NCBI RefSeq assembly: GCF_030453725.1
Contig: NZ_JAKDJU010000151.1
Coordinates: forward strand, 1 to 7,247
Direction: 5' to 3'
Origin: Brevibacterium picturae
Lineage (GTDB): Bacteria; Actinomycetota; Actinomycetes; Actinomycetales; Brevibacteriaceae
DNA length: 7,247 nucleotides
Below the pieces are notes generated by a model, which was not told the DNA's origin, made no database searches, and was given only the letters and a program-made list of their open reading frames with translations. The position numbers were made by a program, and so were the translations under genes. Below are positions 7,031 through 7,247 of the stretch, in pieces; positions within the stretch are counted from its first letter, which is position 1; each line of letters starts with the position of its first letter.

Positions 7031-7244
7031 CGCCACCCAGCATAGACGCGAAATCCGACAGGACGCTGGACACACCTTCGGCACCTGGTGCGACGTCGGA
7101 CACACCTTCGGCACCTGGTGCGACGTCGGACGCACCTTCGGCACCTGGAGCGACGTCGGACGCACCTTCGGCATCGCGGGCACATCGACGCCGGAGGTGT
7201 ATGACGGTTTCACGCATCGAAGACAACTGTGACTGATCGGACAT
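7023..7244 (-). CDS. Small acidic protein with 10-residue tandem repeats, unknown function
   Basis: A 73-residue product, MSDQSQLSSMRETVIHLRRR and onward, which I do not recognise. Residues 1-24 are mixed with a basic patch (LRRRCARD). Residues 25-59 are three copies of AEG(A/V)SDVAPG plus AEGVS. The protein ends SSVLSDFASMLGGDD, an acidic, possibly amphipathic tail. There is no membrane segment. The reading is supported by the 8-base overlap of its TGA (7025-7023) with the ATG of the membrane-protein gene, and by a protein-like C-terminus in this frame only. Third-position GC is lower than in the neighbours, and within the repeat another frame has higher GC3, so coding status is probable rather than certain. 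The frame stays open to the window edge 3 bases upstream of this ATG, so the true start may lie outside; ATG at 7217 is another option. Confidence 0.5.
   Translation of the reverse strand: MSDQSQLSSMRETVIHLRRRCARDAEGASDVAPGAEGASDVAPGAEGVSDVAPGAEGVSSVLSDFASMLGGDD
7039..7044 (-). promoter_or_regulatory. Possible internal -10 for the membrane-protein gene
   Basis: On the minus strand TATGCT ends 8 bases before the ATG at 7030 and fits TANNNT. Transcription would start within 1-2 bases of the ATG, giving a near-leaderless mRNA independent of the upstream small gene. No -35 box is apparent, and the hexamer also encodes part of the upstream protein, so it may be chance. Confidence 0.25.
7068..7172 (-). 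repeat. 30-bp coding minisatellite, 3.5 copies
   Basis: Head-to-tail 30-bp units lie at 7143-7172, 7113-7142 and 7083-7112, with a half unit at 7068-7082. Adjacent units differ by a single base each (GCT versus GCA, and GCG versus GTG codons on the minus strand). The near-identity implies recent expansion or ongoing homogenisation. Because 30 is a multiple of 3, copy changes add or remove 10 residues (AEGASDVAPG) without a frameshift, and all frames stay open across it. Confidence 0.9.
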
Positions 7245-7247
7245 CCG

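Noticed and set aside
7068..7172. CRISPR-like array
   Set aside because: The 30-bp units abut directly with no spacers, so it is a tandem repeat.
7031..7213. An N-terminal extension of the membrane protein through the repeat (VPKVCPTSHQ-like units)
   Set aside because: The frame has high third-position GC in the repeat, but outside it becomes Cys-rich with unfavourable codons such as CTA, and the ATGACTGA overlap supports the shorter start.
6912..7232. A plus-strand frame across the repeat (HTFGTWCDVG units)
   Set aside because: All frames are open because the unit is 30 bp. This one runs antisense to the membrane-protein gene and has an implausible composition.

Overview
The window looks like a chromosomal segment of a high-GC actinomycete, possibly a Brevibacterium-like member of the Micrococcales. 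The reasons are a strong G/C preference at third codon positions, a DUF664/DinB-type protein of the sort common in mycothiol-producing actinobacteria, an actinobacterial-style HrpA, and few Shine-Dalgarno sites with several TANNNT-like hexamers just before start codons. The genus is an inference.

Layout, left to right: (1) 1-155 is a leader region with an 18-bp direct repeat carrying GTTCGCC boxes. (2) 156-1499 (+) is an 11-helix Nramp-superfamily transporter whose two hallmark metal-binding motifs are both replaced. (3) 1546-2133 (+, possible alternative start at 1510) is a DinB/DUF664 family protein. (4) 2196-6473 (+) is a complete DEAH/RHA RNA helicase HrpA of 1425 residues, with an intact ATPase core and DUF3418 C-terminus, a low-complexity insertion of about 90 residues before the OB region, and an acidic insert between the RecA domains. 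(5) 6474-6655 is a short convergent intergenic gap. (6) On the minus strand, 7244-7023 encodes a small acidic protein containing a 10-residue coding repeat. Its end overlaps by 8 bases the start of a 124-residue three-helix membrane protein (7030-6656).

The three plus-strand genes are co-directional with gaps of 46 and 62 bases and could be partly co-transcribed, but their functions (metal or ion transport, thiol-dependent chemistry, RNA/ribosome maintenance) do not form an obvious pathway. The two minus-strand genes probably form a translationally coupled pair of unknown function. No mobile element, CRISPR array, tRNA or rRNA is visible. Most of the window is ordinary core genome. The least explained parts are the motif-swapped Nramp protein and the repeat-bearing small gene pair at the right end.
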